Both the position numbers and the translations under genes were made by a program. The notes under the pieces are model-generated. The model saw only the letters and a program-made list of their open reading frames with translations, did no database searches and was not told the DNA's origin. This document shows, piece after piece, positions 1 through 7,714 of a DNA stretch of 64,000 nt. The stretch comes from Levilactobacillus spicheri DSM 15429 (GTDB taxonomy: Bacteria > Bacillota > Bacilli > Lactobacillales > Lactobacillaceae). Each line of letters opens with the position of its first letter. Within the stretch, counting starts at the first letter, position 1. Location: contig NZ_AZFC01000036.1 in the NCBI RefSeq assembly GCF_001435095.1, forward strand, positions 1 through 64,000, written 5' to 3'.

Positions 1-52
1 CCTTGATGGTTTTTTCTGTCCACTTAAATGTTCAACTTAAATTTTACAATCT

Positions 53-87
53 GCCTAATACAAATCGGTAAATGTTACTTATTAGGC
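53..87. repeat. 8-bp inverted repeat over the stop codon of the membrane-protein gene
   Basis: GCCTAATA (53-60) and TATTAGGC (80-87) can pair on the transcript around the stop codon. No T-run follows on the minus strand, so this is at best a weak terminator or a 3' stabilising hairpin. Confidence 0.3.
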
Positions 88-452
88 AAGAATGAACGGA
101 CGATTTTAAAAACTATATATAGTACACAAACACCACAAATGGCATTTGTAGAAATCCAGATAATACTTTCAATCAGTGTTAGACTTCTGGGCAACTGGAA
201 AGTCCATACTATTAAAACGACACCAGCGAGTATTCCTTCCCAGTTTTGAGATTTTTTGTGACTGTCATTAATTATTGCTTTTCTAAGATCCTCTATTTTT
301 GAAAGATCTCTAAGCGAAATAAAGTTCGTAACTAAAAAGATCAGAAATAGTAATATTTTAATAGGAGCTTTCATGTCAAGAAAGAAGGTTGCCCCAGCTG
401 ACACTATGCCACTAGCTAACAAAAAGAAAATGTATCTTATTGATACGACCAT
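75..452 (-). CDS. Small four-helix membrane protein, candidate immunity protein
   Basis: I do not recognise a family. The 125-residue product has four likely membrane helices at about residues 5-25, 30-48, 73-92 and 94-116, a short charged loop (about 48-70) and a basic tail ending LPNK. Its ATG lies inside the 3' end of the upstream secreted-protein gene (16-bp overlap), with GAGGTGGG about 13 nt upstream, so the two are probably co-translated. The gene is AT-rich compared with the GC-rich housekeeping genes beyond 1900, which suggests separate acquisition. Small multi-helix proteins encoded directly behind secreted toxins are often immunity proteins. That role is inferred here from layout only; it could equally be an unrelated membrane protein. 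Confidence 0.55.
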   Translation of the reverse strand: MVVSIRYIFFLLASGIVSAGATFFLDMKAPIKILLFLIFLVTNFISLRDLSKIEDLRKAIINDSHKKSQNWEGILAGVVLIVWTFQLPRSLTLIESIIWISTNAICGVCVLYIVFKIVRSFLPNK

Positions 453-1090
453 GATTTATATTTCCCACCTCTAAAATGAAAAATACGACCGTACTTAAAC
501 TTCTTCTGAACACCTGTAAATACATGACCTAAAACACTTTTTAATCCCTGTTGTACCAATCTTCCAATTGTTCCGCCAATGGCACCTAAGGGTAACAAAC
601 AGATTTGAGCCAATACATTAAATCCCTGCTGTTTTGCTTCATTGAGCATCCAAGCGCTAATGTAAACGTCAACGTTTCCTTTTTTAGCCGCACCATGCCA
701 TACCAACTTGGTTGTTCCCGATTTTGCTCTCTCCTGGAAAACGCTGGTATTCGGTGCAATTACACTCATGATAGCAGTTTGGGCAACATCATCATCAATA
801 CTTACGGTCGTCTCATCACCGTTAACTGTCGTTCTAACGGAGGATGCTACTTTTTGTTGGATAGCCTCTAATTGTTGATCATTTGCTGTAGACAAGTAAT
901 CATTAATAATCTCGTCCGCTTTATCTTGAGAAACAAATTTCGGATAGGATTTTACCTGTGAGCCTGAATTTGAAACATTTTCTGTAGAATCCGCATGTGC
1001 AACTGTAGTAGCCACACCAGATTCAATAAGTACTGCCCCTGCCATAGCAGTCGCTAGAATAACGGATGTTCCCTTAAGTAGTTTTTTCAT
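437..1090 (-). CDS. Secreted protein with Sec signal peptide, bacteriocin-like C-terminus
   Basis: The 217-residue product starts with a clear Sec signal peptide: KK near the N-terminus, a hydrophobic core to about residue 30, and an AHA cleavage site near residues 32-34. The mature part has a soluble charged region (about 40-150), then a hydrophobic glycine-rich stretch with the motif GAIGG (about 165-185), and a basic aromatic tail ending KSWSYQ. No LPXTG motif, lipobox or cell-wall repeat is visible. An AAGGAT ribosome binding site lies 5' of the ATG. The gene is AT-rich and overlaps the downstream four-helix membrane protein gene. A secreted precursor with a hydrophobic Gly-rich C-terminus plus a downstream membrane protein resembles bacteriocin or SdpC/SdpI-type toxin-immunity pairs in architecture. 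I see no sequence proof of homology. Confidence 0.6.
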   Translation of the reverse strand: MKKLLKGTSVILATAMAGAVLIESGVATTVAHADSTENVSNSGSQVKSYPKFVSQDKADEIINDYLSTANDQQLEAIQQKVASSVRTTVNGDETTVSIDDDVAQTAIMSVIAPNTSVFQERAKSGTTKLVWHGAAKKGNVDVYISAWMLNEAKQQGFNVLAQICLLPLGAIGGTIGRLVQQGLKSVLGHVFTGVQKKFKYGRIFHFRGGKYKSWSYQ

Positions 1091-1118
1091 TATTTAGAAT
1101 CCTTGATGTAATAGTTTT

Positions 1119-1132
1119 CCAATACGTATTGG
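1119..1132. promoter_or_regulatory. 14-bp perfect palindrome upstream of the secreted-protein gene
   Basis: CCAATACGTATTGG is a perfect palindrome about 30 nt before the ATG at 1090, just 5' of the ribosome binding site. Its size and position fit an operator for a dimeric regulator or a small hairpin in the 5' leader. No regulator gene lies in the visible part of the patch. Confidence 0.4.
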
Positions 1133-1451
1133 CTTTAATTCGTTAATAAATGTACAATATTCCTTATCTTTTACCAGGTCAAGCCTGACCGTAAATAGTA
1201 TTGTTTAGTATTCAATAAGTATAAGGAATGTTTTGGTATATATAATTTACGACGTATAATCCTTTCAAAGGCTGGTTCGTTTCTAGGCAAATGTAGAAAA
1301 GAATTCATTTCATCTACACAAATAGGAATTATAGTGTTGAAATATTTTTTGCTTAATAAAAGGTCTTAACGCAAAACATTTTTTCAAAATTGAAAATTTA
1401 ATTTTATAAATTAGTTGAAACGTTAATCCAGGACCATTTAACCATTCGCAT

Positions 1452-1495
1452 AAAAAAGGCTTAGCATCCCCCAGTAGGGAAAGTGCCAAGTCCTT
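1452..1495 (-). terminator. Rho-independent terminator of the orphan gene at 1503-1790
   Basis: Read on the minus strand, an imperfect GC-containing hairpin (GGACTTGGCA pairing with TGCTAAGCC, plus CCC/GGG near the loop) is followed by six T residues. It lies just downstream of the stop codon at 1503. Confidence 0.7.
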
Positions 1496-1502
1496 TGTGT
1501 GT

Positions 1503-1790
1503 CTAATTCAGGTCTTTTAGCGTTAGATGATTGAAAAATCGAACGAAAGCATTGTGCTTCTTTTGATTCTTCTTACCAATTTCTGCTAATTTTTTCTTAT
1601 CAATTACGTCAGTTAGAATTGGGCCATTCTCTTTTTCTAATTCTTCGGTAATTCTAGCATAAGCTTCATCAAAGGATTTAGTACCCTTGGGAATTGCTTC
1701 CTCAATTGCTTTTCTAATTCGAGGAGGCAACTTCAAATAACCATCATCCAATTCTTTTGGGAAGCCATCATGAAAGCCTACTTCACTCAT
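1503..1790 (-). CDS. Orphan 95-residue cytoplasmic protein
   Basis: Not recognised. The 95-residue product is charged and predicted soluble and helical, with Lys/Glu-rich segments (about 25-85) and a C-terminal region ending in LTLKDLN. There is no signal peptide or membrane helix. I chose the ATG at 1790 rather than 1808 because AAAGAGG sits at the normal distance in front of it and within the longer reading. It is AT-rich, has its own terminator and stands alone, so it belongs to the accessory patch rather than the ribosomal operon beyond it. An antitoxin or immunity-type role is possible but nothing in the sequence shows it. Confidence 0.6.
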   Translation of the reverse strand: MSEVGFHDGFPKELDDGYLKLPPRIRKAIEEAIPKGTKSFDEAYARITEELEKENGPILTDVIDKKKLAEIGKKNQKKHNAFVRFFNHLTLKDLN

Positions 1791-1921
1791 TATTAGAACC
1801 TCTTTCATGAAGATCTATTATATATTAGTTAACTCACCTGGCACTCACTGTATTACCAATTAAATGGAATTGTAGTTTGTCTCAAAAACAATTGCTTCTG
1901 GTACTTACATATTCGTCATGC

Positions 1922-1955
1922 AAAAAACACCAATCCCGCGGGATTGGTGTTTTTT
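1922..1955 (-). terminator. Terminator of rplS, symmetric
   Basis: An 11-bp stem centred on CCCGCGGG, flanked by an A-run on one side and a T-run on the other, lies just downstream of the rplS stop. It should terminate transcription in both directions and marks the boundary between the AT-rich patch and the core genes. Confidence 0.9.
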
Positions 1956-1968
1956 ATGATGGTTATGA

Positions 1969-2325
1969 CTAGTTGCGACGGCGTTCTGGAATCCGAGCAG
2001 CCTTACCATTCCGGTCACGCAAGTAGTAGAGCTTAGCCCGACGTACCCGACCTTGGCGGATAACGTCGATCTTAGCAACTCGTGGGGAGTGTAATGGGAA
2101 GATCCGTTCCACACCGACACCGTTACTGATCTTACGTACCGTGTAAGTTGCTTGCACACCGGCACCCTTACGCTTGATAACGACACCCTCGAACAATTGG
2201 ATCCGTTCGCGAGTCCCTTCAACGATCCGGGCGTGAACCCGAACAGTATCCCCAGCACGGAAGTCTGGTAAGTCGTCACGTAATTGAGCTTGGTTGATCT
2301 TGGCAATTAATTGATTTTGGCGCAT
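1969..2325 (-). CDS. rplS: 50S ribosomal protein L19
   Basis: The 118-residue product matches L19 in length and pattern: an N-terminus [10 protein letters not shown], the central segment [20 protein letters not shown], and a basic C-terminus rich in Arg. L19 sits at the 30S-50S interface of the ribosome. The start at 2325 is preferred over 2355 because AAAGGAAAG is correctly spaced before it. The gene has its own promoter and a leader typical of autoregulated ribosomal protein genes, and follows trmD as in most Firmicutes. Confidence 0.97.
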   Translation of the reverse strand: MRQNQLIAKINQAQLRDDLPDFRAGDTVRVHARIVEGTRERIQLFEGVVIKRKGAGVQATYTVRKISNGVGVERIFPLHSPRVAKIDVIRQGRVRRAKLYYLRDRNGKAARIPERRRN

Positions 2326-2401
2326 ATTGTATTCTTTCCTTTCGCCAGCATTCATTCTCAGTTTCGACAGCGGAATGTTGTTTTTAGTGGCTAAACAGCC
2401 A
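2326..2401 (-). promoter_or_regulatory. Candidate L19 leader (autogenous control)
   Basis: The 76 nt between the inferred start of transcription and rplS can form hairpins, for example GGCTGTTTAGCC. L19 leader motifs are known upstream of rplS in low-GC Gram-positives. The match here rests on position and foldability, not on an alignment. Confidence 0.45.
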
Positions 2402-2407
2402 AAAATA

Positions 2408-2436
2408 AGTGTAACATACCGGCTAACCTCTGTAAA
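2408..2436 (-). promoter_or_regulatory. rplS promoter
   Basis: TTTACA and TACACT are separated by 17 nt on the minus strand, immediately after the trmD stop codon. This gives rplS expression independent of the rpsP operon. Confidence 0.75.
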
Positions 2437-2438
2437 GG

Positions 2439-3212
2439 TTATTTTCTTGACTGCTGGTCACGGCGTTCCTCTTCTTCGATCCGCACGTCCGCCAGCAGGT
2501 GCTTCTGTTGCGTCGTGAGCTGTTGATGGTCGATCAGGTCCGGCCGGCGCAGGTAGGTCCGGCGCAGGGCCTCCTTTTGCCGCCACTCGTCGATCTTCTG
2601 GTGGTTACCGCTGATCAAAACATCGGGCACGGTCATCCCCCGGAACTCGGCCGGCCGCGTGTATTGCGGGTACTCCAGCAGCCCCGTTGAGAACGAATCC
2701 CCAGGGGCCGATTCGGCGTTGCCCAAGACCCCGGGCAGTAAGCGCACCGTGGCGTCGATCATCACCATGGTCGGCAGTTCGCCCCCGGTCAGCACGAAGT
2801 CGCCCAGCGACACCTCGTCGGTCACCAGGTGACGAATCCGTTCGTCGTAGCCCTCATAGTGGCCACACAGAAACGTCAGGTGCTCCTCGTGGGCGAACGT
2901 CTCGGCCACGTGCTGGTCGAAGGTCACGCCGGCCGGATCGGTCAAAATGACCCGCCCCTTGGGGAGACCCTCGGCCGCCGCCTGCTCCTGGGTCGCGGCG
3001 AGCGCGTCAAAGATCGGTTGGGGCTGCAACAACATCCCCGCTCCGCCCCCAAAGGGGTAATCGTCGACGTTGCCGTGCTTATTCGTCGAGTAATCCCGAA
3101 AGTTCGTGACCGGCATGGTCAGATGCCCGTTTTCGATGGCCTTCCCCACGATGGAATCGTGCATCGGCCCACTGAACATATCGGGAAACAAACTTAAAAC
3201 ATCAATCCGCAT
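2439..3212 (-). CDS. trmD: tRNA (guanine37-N1)-methyltransferase
   Basis: TrmD uses S-adenosylmethionine to methylate G37 next to the anticodon and prevents frameshifting. The 257-residue product begins [13 protein letters not shown] and carries the trefoil-knot SAM-binding segments [12 protein letters not shown] and [11 protein letters not shown], both diagnostic. The length is slightly above the usual 240-250. The stop of rimM and the ATG of trmD share one base (TAATG), so translation is coupled. It is the last gene of the rpsP-khpA-rimM-trmD operon. Confidence 0.97.
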   Translation of the reverse strand: MRIDVLSLFPDMFSGPMHDSIVGKAIENGHLTMPVTNFRDYSTNKHGNVDDYPFGGGAGMLLQPQPIFDALAATQEQAAAEGLPKGRVILTDPAGVTFDQHVAETFAHEEHLTFLCGHYEGYDERIRHLVTDEVSLGDFVLTGGELPTMVMIDATVRLLPGVLGNAESAPGDSFSTGLLEYPQYTRPAEFRGMTVPDVLISGNHQKIDEWRQKEALRRTYLRRPDLIDHQQLTTQQKHLLADVRIEEEERRDQQSRK

Positions 3213-3730
3213 TAGTCGAGTCCCTCCATTAATTCCACGATGACCTGGTGGTGCGCCAGGTCGACCTGCTTAATGACCTGGTCGATTTTCGGCAATAACA
3301 GGTCGGACTTCCCCGGCCGGGCCACGACCCAGACGTCGTTGGCACCCGGTGACAGGATCTCCTTGATCTGACCCAGCGGTTCCCCGTCCACGGTCACGAC
3401 GTCCAGGCCAACGATTTGATGGTAATAGTATTCCCCCGGCTGCAGGTCGCTTTGATCGAGTTGGTCATCGGCGATCTTCAGCGTGGCGGTCTTGAGCCCC
3501 TCGACGTCGTTGATCGACGGCCGGTCGGGAAAGCTCAGGAGGTAAAAGCTCTTGTGCTTGCGGACCGTGCCCACCTTCAGGGTCACGGGCGTCGTCTGAT
3601 GGGGTAAAAAGGCATAGAGGGTCGCGCCCACCGCAAACCGCTTGGTCGGAAAGTCGGTCGTTGCGACGACCCGGACTTCTCCACGAATCCCGTGTGTATT
3701 GACAATAGTTCCCACCGTATAGTATGCCAT
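3212..3730 (-). CDS. rimM: Ribosome maturation factor RimM
   Basis: RimM binds ribosomal protein S19 and helps assemble the 30S head. The 172-residue product has the N-terminal RimM barrel (starting [20 protein letters not shown]) and a C-terminal PRC-barrel with [12 protein letters not shown] start it at 3730, where AAAGGAG is well placed. A longer reading to 3823 would add 31 residues unlike the family and would cover the khpA stop. It lies between khpA and trmD, as is usual. Confidence 0.95.
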   Translation of the reverse strand: MAYYTVGTIVNTHGIRGEVRVVATTDFPTKRFAVGATLYAFLPHQTTPVTLKVGTVRKHKSFYLLSFPDRPSINDVEGLKTATLKIADDQLDQSDLQPGEYYYHQIVGLDVVTVDGEPLGQIKEILSPGANDVWVVARPGKSDLLLPKIDQVIKQVDLAHHQVIVELMEGLD

Positions 3731-3819
3731 GCTGTGCTCCTTTTCATATTGAACGTTATTTTTAGGTTGCTCTTCAAGAACGTGGTTAAAACAAAAAAAC
3801 TCGAGGAAACGTCGCCGCT

Positions 3820-4080
3820 TCACTCGAGAGTCTTTGCCGGGTGGTCATCAATGATGAGCCGCACCCGTTTATTTCCCTGTACGCGCACGCTATAGACGAT
3901 TGTCCGAATAGCTTGTGCAACACGGCCTTGCTTACCGATGACCCGACCAACGTCGTCCGGGTGAACGGCCAACCGATACTCATAGAATCGGTCAGTCTCC
4001 GTCATGGAGACGGCTAAATCGTCCGGATGTTCGACGAGCGGGCTGACAATTGCAAGAATTAATGCCTTAAAATCGGTCAT
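3820..4080 (-). CDS. khpA: KH-domain RNA-binding protein KhpA
   Basis: This 86-residue single KH-domain protein has the motif GRVIGKQGR (the GxxG loop that holds RNA) around residues 44-52. KhpA partners KhpB/Jag in Gram-positives and affects cell division and sRNA or mRNA stability. It sits between rpsP and rimM, the classical position (ylqC in Bacillus). Only 9 bp separate it from rpsP. Confidence 0.93.
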   Translation of the reverse strand: MTDFKALILAIVSPLVEHPDDLAVSMTETDRFYEYRLAVHPDDVGRVIGKQGRVAQAIRTIVYSVRVQGNKRVRLIIDDHPAKTLE

Positions 4081-4089
4081 GGCTAATCA

Positions 4090-4365
4090 CTACTTTTTAG
4101 TGTACTTAGCTTCGTGGTATTGCTTCATGATTCCGGCGTTCGAGAGTAAGTTCTTAACCGTATCTGAAGGTTGAGCACCATTGTTCAACCAGTTCATGAT
4201 CGATTCTTCGTTTAACTTAACTTGGGCTGGAGTCGTCACTGGGTTGTAAGTCCCAACGTTTTCGATAAACCGGCCATCCCGTGGGCTCCGTGAATCGGCA
4301 ACCACGATTCGGTAGAATGGGCGCTTCTTAGAACCCATCCGCTTCAGACGAATCTTTACTGACAT
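4090..4365 (-). CDS. rpsP: 30S ribosomal protein S16
   Basis: The 91-residue product begins [20 protein letters not shown] and contains [15 protein letters not shown], the S16 signature. S16 is an early 30S assembly protein. AGGAGG precedes the ATG. It opens the rpsP-khpA-rimM-trmD operon with its own promoter. In many relatives ffh-ylxM lies directly upstream, whereas here about 9 kb of accessory genes intervene. Confidence 0.97.
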   Translation of the reverse strand: MSVKIRLKRMGSKKRPFYRIVVADSRSPRDGRFIENVGTYNPVTTPAQVKLNEESIMNWLNNGAQPSDTVKNLLSNAGIMKQYHEAKYTKK

Positions 4366-4399
4366 GTAGACACCTCCTGTATTTCTTTCAACGTGTAAT

Positions 4400-4428
4400 A
4401 ATATACCAGTTTCTAGATATGATGTAAA
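4400..4428 (-). promoter_or_regulatory. rpsP operon promoter
   Basis: TTTACA and TATATT are 17 nt apart on the minus strand, 35 nt before the rpsP ATG and just after the stop of the 98-residue gene. The -35 box lies inside a 7-bp inverted repeat, TGTAAAG (4423-4429) with CTTTACA (4438-4444). Confidence 0.75.
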
Positions 4429-4452
4429 GAGTTTTTTCTTTACACCTTAAAA

Positions 4453-4749
4453 TTAATCGAACGGACGGCGTAACCAGGCGATCACATCGGGGGTCAGCGC
4501 CGCTTGGTGGGTGCTGATCCACTCGGAGACCGCGCGATAATCCGTGAAGTCTAAGACCGGCGCGTGAAACCCCACCGCCTGCAAATGCGCCACGAACCGG
4601 AGATCGGCGATGCTCATCGGCGCCTGGTACAGCGGGTTCTCCTGGGCGTGGCTCCCCCACTCGTCGTTTAAAATCGCCAGGGCGTTACGGTACGCCGGCG
4701 TTTGTAAGAGGACCGCGCGAAGTTCGTCGGCCGTTAAAACTGTCTTCAT
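4453..4749 (-). CDS. 98-residue protein of unknown function in the MoxR/VWA operon
   Basis: Not recognised. It is a soluble, mostly helical 98-residue protein (MKTVLTADELRAVLL at the start, WLRRPFD at the end) with no signal peptide, membrane helix or known motif. Its ATG overlaps the stop of the VWA-protein gene (ATGA), so it is translationally coupled to it and probably works with the MoxR ATPase and VWA protein. Its base composition matches those two genes. It is the last gene before the rpsP promoter, with no clear terminator between. Confidence 0.7.
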   Translation of the reverse strand: MKTVLTADELRAVLLQTPAYRNALAILNDEWGSHAQENPLYQAPMSIADLRFVAHLQAVGFHAPVLDFTDYRAVSEWISTHQAALTPDVIAWLRRPFD

Positions 4750-6101
4750 GTCAGATTCCCCCTGATCACTTGAAGTTGTGGGTCTTCGGCCAGGCTGATC
4801 ACCCGGCCGGGCGCGGGCTGCACCGAAAATTGCGCCACGGGACTGGTCAGTAACCAGATGACGTCGAGGGCCAGCGGACAGGTCACCCGCTCTTCCCCGT
4901 AGCCGTCGGTCAACAGAATCGCCAGTTGCCCTGGTTGGCCGGCCATCAACCGGGGCAACGCGTCAAAGACCGCCTGAAACCGCGTCCCGCCCCCACCAAC
5001 GCGCTGCAGGTCGGGCAGCCGTCCGGTCAGAGTGAAGCTCTGGCGCTCGTGAACCACGGTGTCGAACGGGTAGACCCGGATGCTGGCCGGATAGATCGCC
5101 AGTAACCGCGTCAATTGGCCCAGCAGGTAGGCGATCTCCTGGTTGCCCATCGAGCCCGACTCGTCCACGAAGATGCGGATGGTCTGCCAGGTCTGCACCG
5201 TTTGACCCGGCAACTCCATGCGTTGCGGTTGCCGGCGGTTGAACCGCCCGTACGCCGGTTGCCGTCCCGCCGGCACCTGGCCTAATTGACGCTGGAGCAG
5301 CCCCTGCCAGTTCAACGGGTGGGTCGGCGGCGTCGGGGTCAAGGCCGCCTGGACCTTGCCCGGTAAGGTGCCGCGTTGCTTGGCGCTGAGCGTTTCGGCT
5401 GTGGTGGTCAACACTTGCTGACGCCACTGGTCCCTGGCGGCTTGATCCTGTCGTTGGCCGGTTGTCCAGCCCCGGTGACCGTCGCGTTGACCGGGCAGCG
5501 GTGTCGCCGTGGCCAGTTGTTCTGTCGGCCGCTTCCCCGTGTGTTGGTTGGGCACCGCGTGGGGGGTGGTCGCTGCTCCGTCCGCCTGCTGGGCCTGCCA
5601 CTGGCGCAATAGCTGCCAATAGACGGCCGAATCCTGTTTCGCCGCTACCGGTTGATCCAGTAACGTGTGTAACGTGCGGCTGGTCACGGCCCCGGCCGGC
5701 AGATCGTCGAGGTAGTCGTTGACCGCCGCGTCGGTGGCCCACCGCACCAGCGGCGCCTGCTGGGGCGATCGTAACGCCGCGGCGTAACGGTCCGGGTGAT
5801 CCCAGACCAAGTGCAATACCACGTGGCGTAACATCGCCAACCACTGGGCGCCCGTCCAGGCCGTTTGCGCCAGCGCCCCGGGACTGACCACCAATTGCCA
5901 ATCCGTGGGGCGGGCCCGCAAACCCAGCGGCGTGGGACGGGCCTGTAAGGTCGTGGCCAGCTGACTGAGCACCCGGCCGTAAAACGGGTCGTGTTGGAGC
6001 AGGTACATCACGCTGGCTTGCAGGAGCTCCCGCGTCGCTGGGGCCTGCTGGTCGGCCGGCAGGGTCGTTAGCCGGCTTAATCGCGTCGAAAGACTCAACA
6101 T
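4746..6101 (-). CDS. VWA-domain protein with DUF2201-like N-terminus, partner of MoxR ATPase
   Basis: The C-terminal half is a von Willebrand factor A domain with a complete metal-ion-dependent adhesion site: DESGS at residues 313-317, T373 in a GGGGT loop, and D399 in LTDGYG. The N-terminal half resembles the DUF2201 metallopeptidase-like region found in such proteins. The expected HExxH helix reads HVVLH (93-97), so the catalytic Glu is replaced by Val and peptidase activity is unlikely. A low-complexity Gln/Thr/Arg-rich linker (about 165-260) joins the halves. Three bases separate it from the upstream AAA+ gene, and it overlaps the 98-residue gene by ATGA. MoxR/VWA pairs generally act as chaperones for metal-centre insertion or complex assembly. 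The client here is unknown. Confidence 0.85.
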   Translation of the reverse strand: MLSLSTRLSRLTTLPADQQAPATRELLQASVMYLLQHDPFYGRVLSQLATTLQARPTPLGLRARPTDWQLVVSPGALAQTAWTGAQWLAMLRHVVLHLVWDHPDRYAAALRSPQQAPLVRWATDAAVNDYLDDLPAGAVTSRTLHTLLDQPVAAKQDSAVYWQLLRQWQAQQADGAATTPHAVPNQHTGKRPTEQLATATPLPGQRDGHRGWTTGQRQDQAARDQWRQQVLTTTAETLSAKQRGTLPGKVQAALTPTPPTHPLNWQGLLQRQLGQVPAGRQPAYGRFNRRQPQRMELPGQTVQTWQTIRIFVDESGSMGNQEIAYLLGQLTRLLAIYPASIRVYPFDTVVHERQSFTLTGRLPDLQRVGGGGTRFQAVFDALPRLMAGQPGQLAILLTDGYGEERVTCPLALDVIWLLTSPVAQFSVQPAPGRVISLAEDPQLQVIRGNLT

Positions 6102-6104
6102 CGC

Positions 6105-7283
6105 CTACACCTCGATTTGACTGCCGCGTTGACCGATCTGGGTCAAGTCCGCGTAAAGCTGACTCACGGCCGGCGTGGTCTGGACCTGCTGGTACAAAGC
6201 CTCCAAGAGCCCCGGTTGCTGGGCCAGGGTCCGGGCCACCGCGAACTGGCCGTCCGGCGCGCACAGCGTCAGCAGCTGGGTAAACCGTTCGGCGTTGGCC
6301 GCACGGGTCAGCGGCCAGGTGTCAACGGCTTGGAGGCACTGGGTCAGCAGGCGTTGCTGCTGGGCCGGGTTCAACGTTTGAAAGGTCGTCACCGCCGCGT
6401 CTTGCGTGTAGAGTTGCGGCACGGTCAGCGTGGGCCGCTTGGTCTGCACGTAACCGGCAAAGGCCGTCCCGACCGTGGCCCCCAGGTTTCCCACCAGCAG
6501 CTCGCGGACCACGGCGGTCGTACCGAGCAGGTCTTGGTGCTCGAGTTCGCGCAATAACCGTGAGACCCGCGCCCAGGCCCGCGGCGTCGGCTGCAGGTCG
6601 GCGTCTTCCTGGTCGCTCGTTGGGGCCGTGAACAGGTCCCCGGGGTTTTCCGTCAGGTAGTCGGTCACCAGCGAACTGATCCGTGCTTGCCCATTGACCG
6701 GCGCTTGGGCCCAGGCCAACCAGGTCGGCGAGTCGGCCTGCAGGACCAGGCGGGTGGTCCGGTCGGCGATGGCCGCATCCCCGGGCGTCACGCCGTAGTG
6801 GCTACTGGCAAACCCCTGCATGGTGGCGTCCGGGTTTTCCGCTAAGATCAAGTGGACCTGTTGTGGCAAGATAAGGCTATTGATCTGCCGCTGTAAGACC
6901 AGGTTCATCAGCTCGCTCTGCACCGCCTGGGTCCCCCGGTTGAACTCGTCGAGAAACCAGATGATCTCCTGGTCGGGATGGGCCTCGGCGTACTGGATCA
7001 GACTCACCAGGGTGTGCGAATAGCCGAATTGTACGTCGGCCAAGCGTCCGTAGTGGGCCGTTTGGATAAACGAGTCGCTGGTCAGTGGCGGCACGGGGAT
7101 CACCAGGTCCCCCTTTTCCACCAGGCTGACCACCGTGGTGAAGAGCTTGGCGTGGCGCTGCTGGGCCACATCGGCCACCAGCGCGGACTTGCCGATGCCG
7201 GCTTCCCCCACGAGGGTGGGCACGCTGCCGCTCGCCAGGACCACCTGCACCGCTTGTAAACATTGTTGGTAGGTTAAAGCCAC
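6105..7283 (-). CDS. MoxR-family AAA+ ATPase
   Basis: This 392-residue ATPase has Walker A GEAGIGKS (residues 26-33), Walker B with DE at 111-112 (IIWFLDEFNRG) and a sensor-1 Asn in LILAENPD (about 149). The AAA+ core fills the first 210 residues, and a helical C-terminal region follows. The close pairing with a VWA protein is the hallmark of MoxR systems, in which the ATPase remodels a client delivered by the VWA subunit. AGGAG precedes the ATG in the divergent region shared with the esterase operon. Strong GC bias opens long shadow frames through this gene and the next. Confidence 0.88.
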   Translation of the reverse strand: MALTYQQCLQAVQVVLASGSVPTLVGEAGIGKSALVADVAQQRHAKLFTTVVSLVEKGDLVIPVPPLTSDSFIQTAHYGRLADVQFGYSHTLVSLIQYAEAHPDQEIIWFLDEFNRGTQAVQSELMNLVLQRQINSLILPQQVHLILAENPDATMQGFASSHYGVTPGDAAIADRTTRLVLQADSPTWLAWAQAPVNGQARISSLVTDYLTENPGDLFTAPTSDQEDADLQPTPRAWARVSRLLRELEHQDLLGTTAVVRELLVGNLGATVGTAFAGYVQTKRPTLTVPQLYTQDAAVTTFQTLNPAQQQRLLTQCLQAVDTWPLTRAANAERFTQLLTLCAPDGQFAVARTLAQQPGLLEALYQQVQTTPAVSQLYADLTQIGQRGSQIEV

Positions 7284-7681
7284 CTTATCCGACTCCTTTC
7301 GTCAATTTGTTTCAAATTAAAAGACCTTGTGTTGGTTAGCCGGGATTCCCCTCAAGCACCCCGCCATCCTCCGCTTTTCAACCTGTATCAGTTGCTCTCC
7401 CAGCTTACGGCGTCTGATGGCGCTGGCCGCTAATCGGGTTAGTCATCGCAGGTCCGCCCGCTCACAGAACGTCAAAAGACCGGGAAATTAAAGTTATCTC
7501 CATCCATTTTACTATACTCGACGCCAAGAAAGGGCGCCCAAAGATCGATAACTGACCAGCCTTTCTCTCAAATAACGCTCCCACCCGCCAAAGCGACCCG
7601 CTTCCTGCGCCTTAACGGGCTAAAGTTAACTCGCGACCATGATTACGGCAACTGGCGTGAAGTCCCGTTGCCAGTCCCGAT

Positions 7682-7687
7682 TATACT
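7682..7687 (+). promoter_or_regulatory. Probable -10 box of the esterase operon
   Basis: TATACT lies 48 nt before the chosen start of the esterase gene. The -35 is poorly matched (GTGAAG 19 nt upstream). Transcription would start near 7694. Confidence 0.4.
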
Positions 7688-7700
7688 GGGGTTTGATAAA

Positions 7701-7714
7701 TGGAAACGGTTACA
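7701..7714 (+). promoter_or_regulatory. cre-like site (CcpA) in the esterase leader
   Basis: TGGAAACGGTTACA matches the catabolite responsive element consensus TGWNANCGNTNWCA at all fixed positions but one (G for W at position 3). It lies just downstream of the likely transcription start, a position that permits repression by CcpA. Confidence 0.5.

Larger units (their letters stand above)
1091..1502. other. AT-rich gene-free stretch with several inverted repeats
   Basis: No convincing gene lies here. On the upstream side of the secreted-protein gene are a perfect palindrome (1119-1132), a GGTCA/TGACC inverted repeat (1177-1190), and a 9-bp inverted repeat ATTCCTTAT (1159-1167) with ATAAGGAAT (1221-1229). 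Its far end (1452-1495) is the terminator of the next gene. It is probably the control region of the secreted-protein operon. I could not fix a promoter with confidence. Confidence 0.5.

Noticed and set aside
1410-1430. AACGTTAAT resembling a LytTR bacteriocin-regulator half-site
   Set aside because: A second copy at the required spacing was not found, and the orientation does not suit the secreted-protein gene.
3731-3823. Upstream extension of rimM
   Set aside because: The extra residues do not match RimM, and the better ribosome binding site is at the internal ATG.
4963-6264. 433-residue open frame over the VWA and MoxR genes on the same strand
   Set aside because: It is a GC-driven shadow frame rich in Arg, Gly and Pro, without ribosome binding site or motifs, overlapping two well-supported genes.
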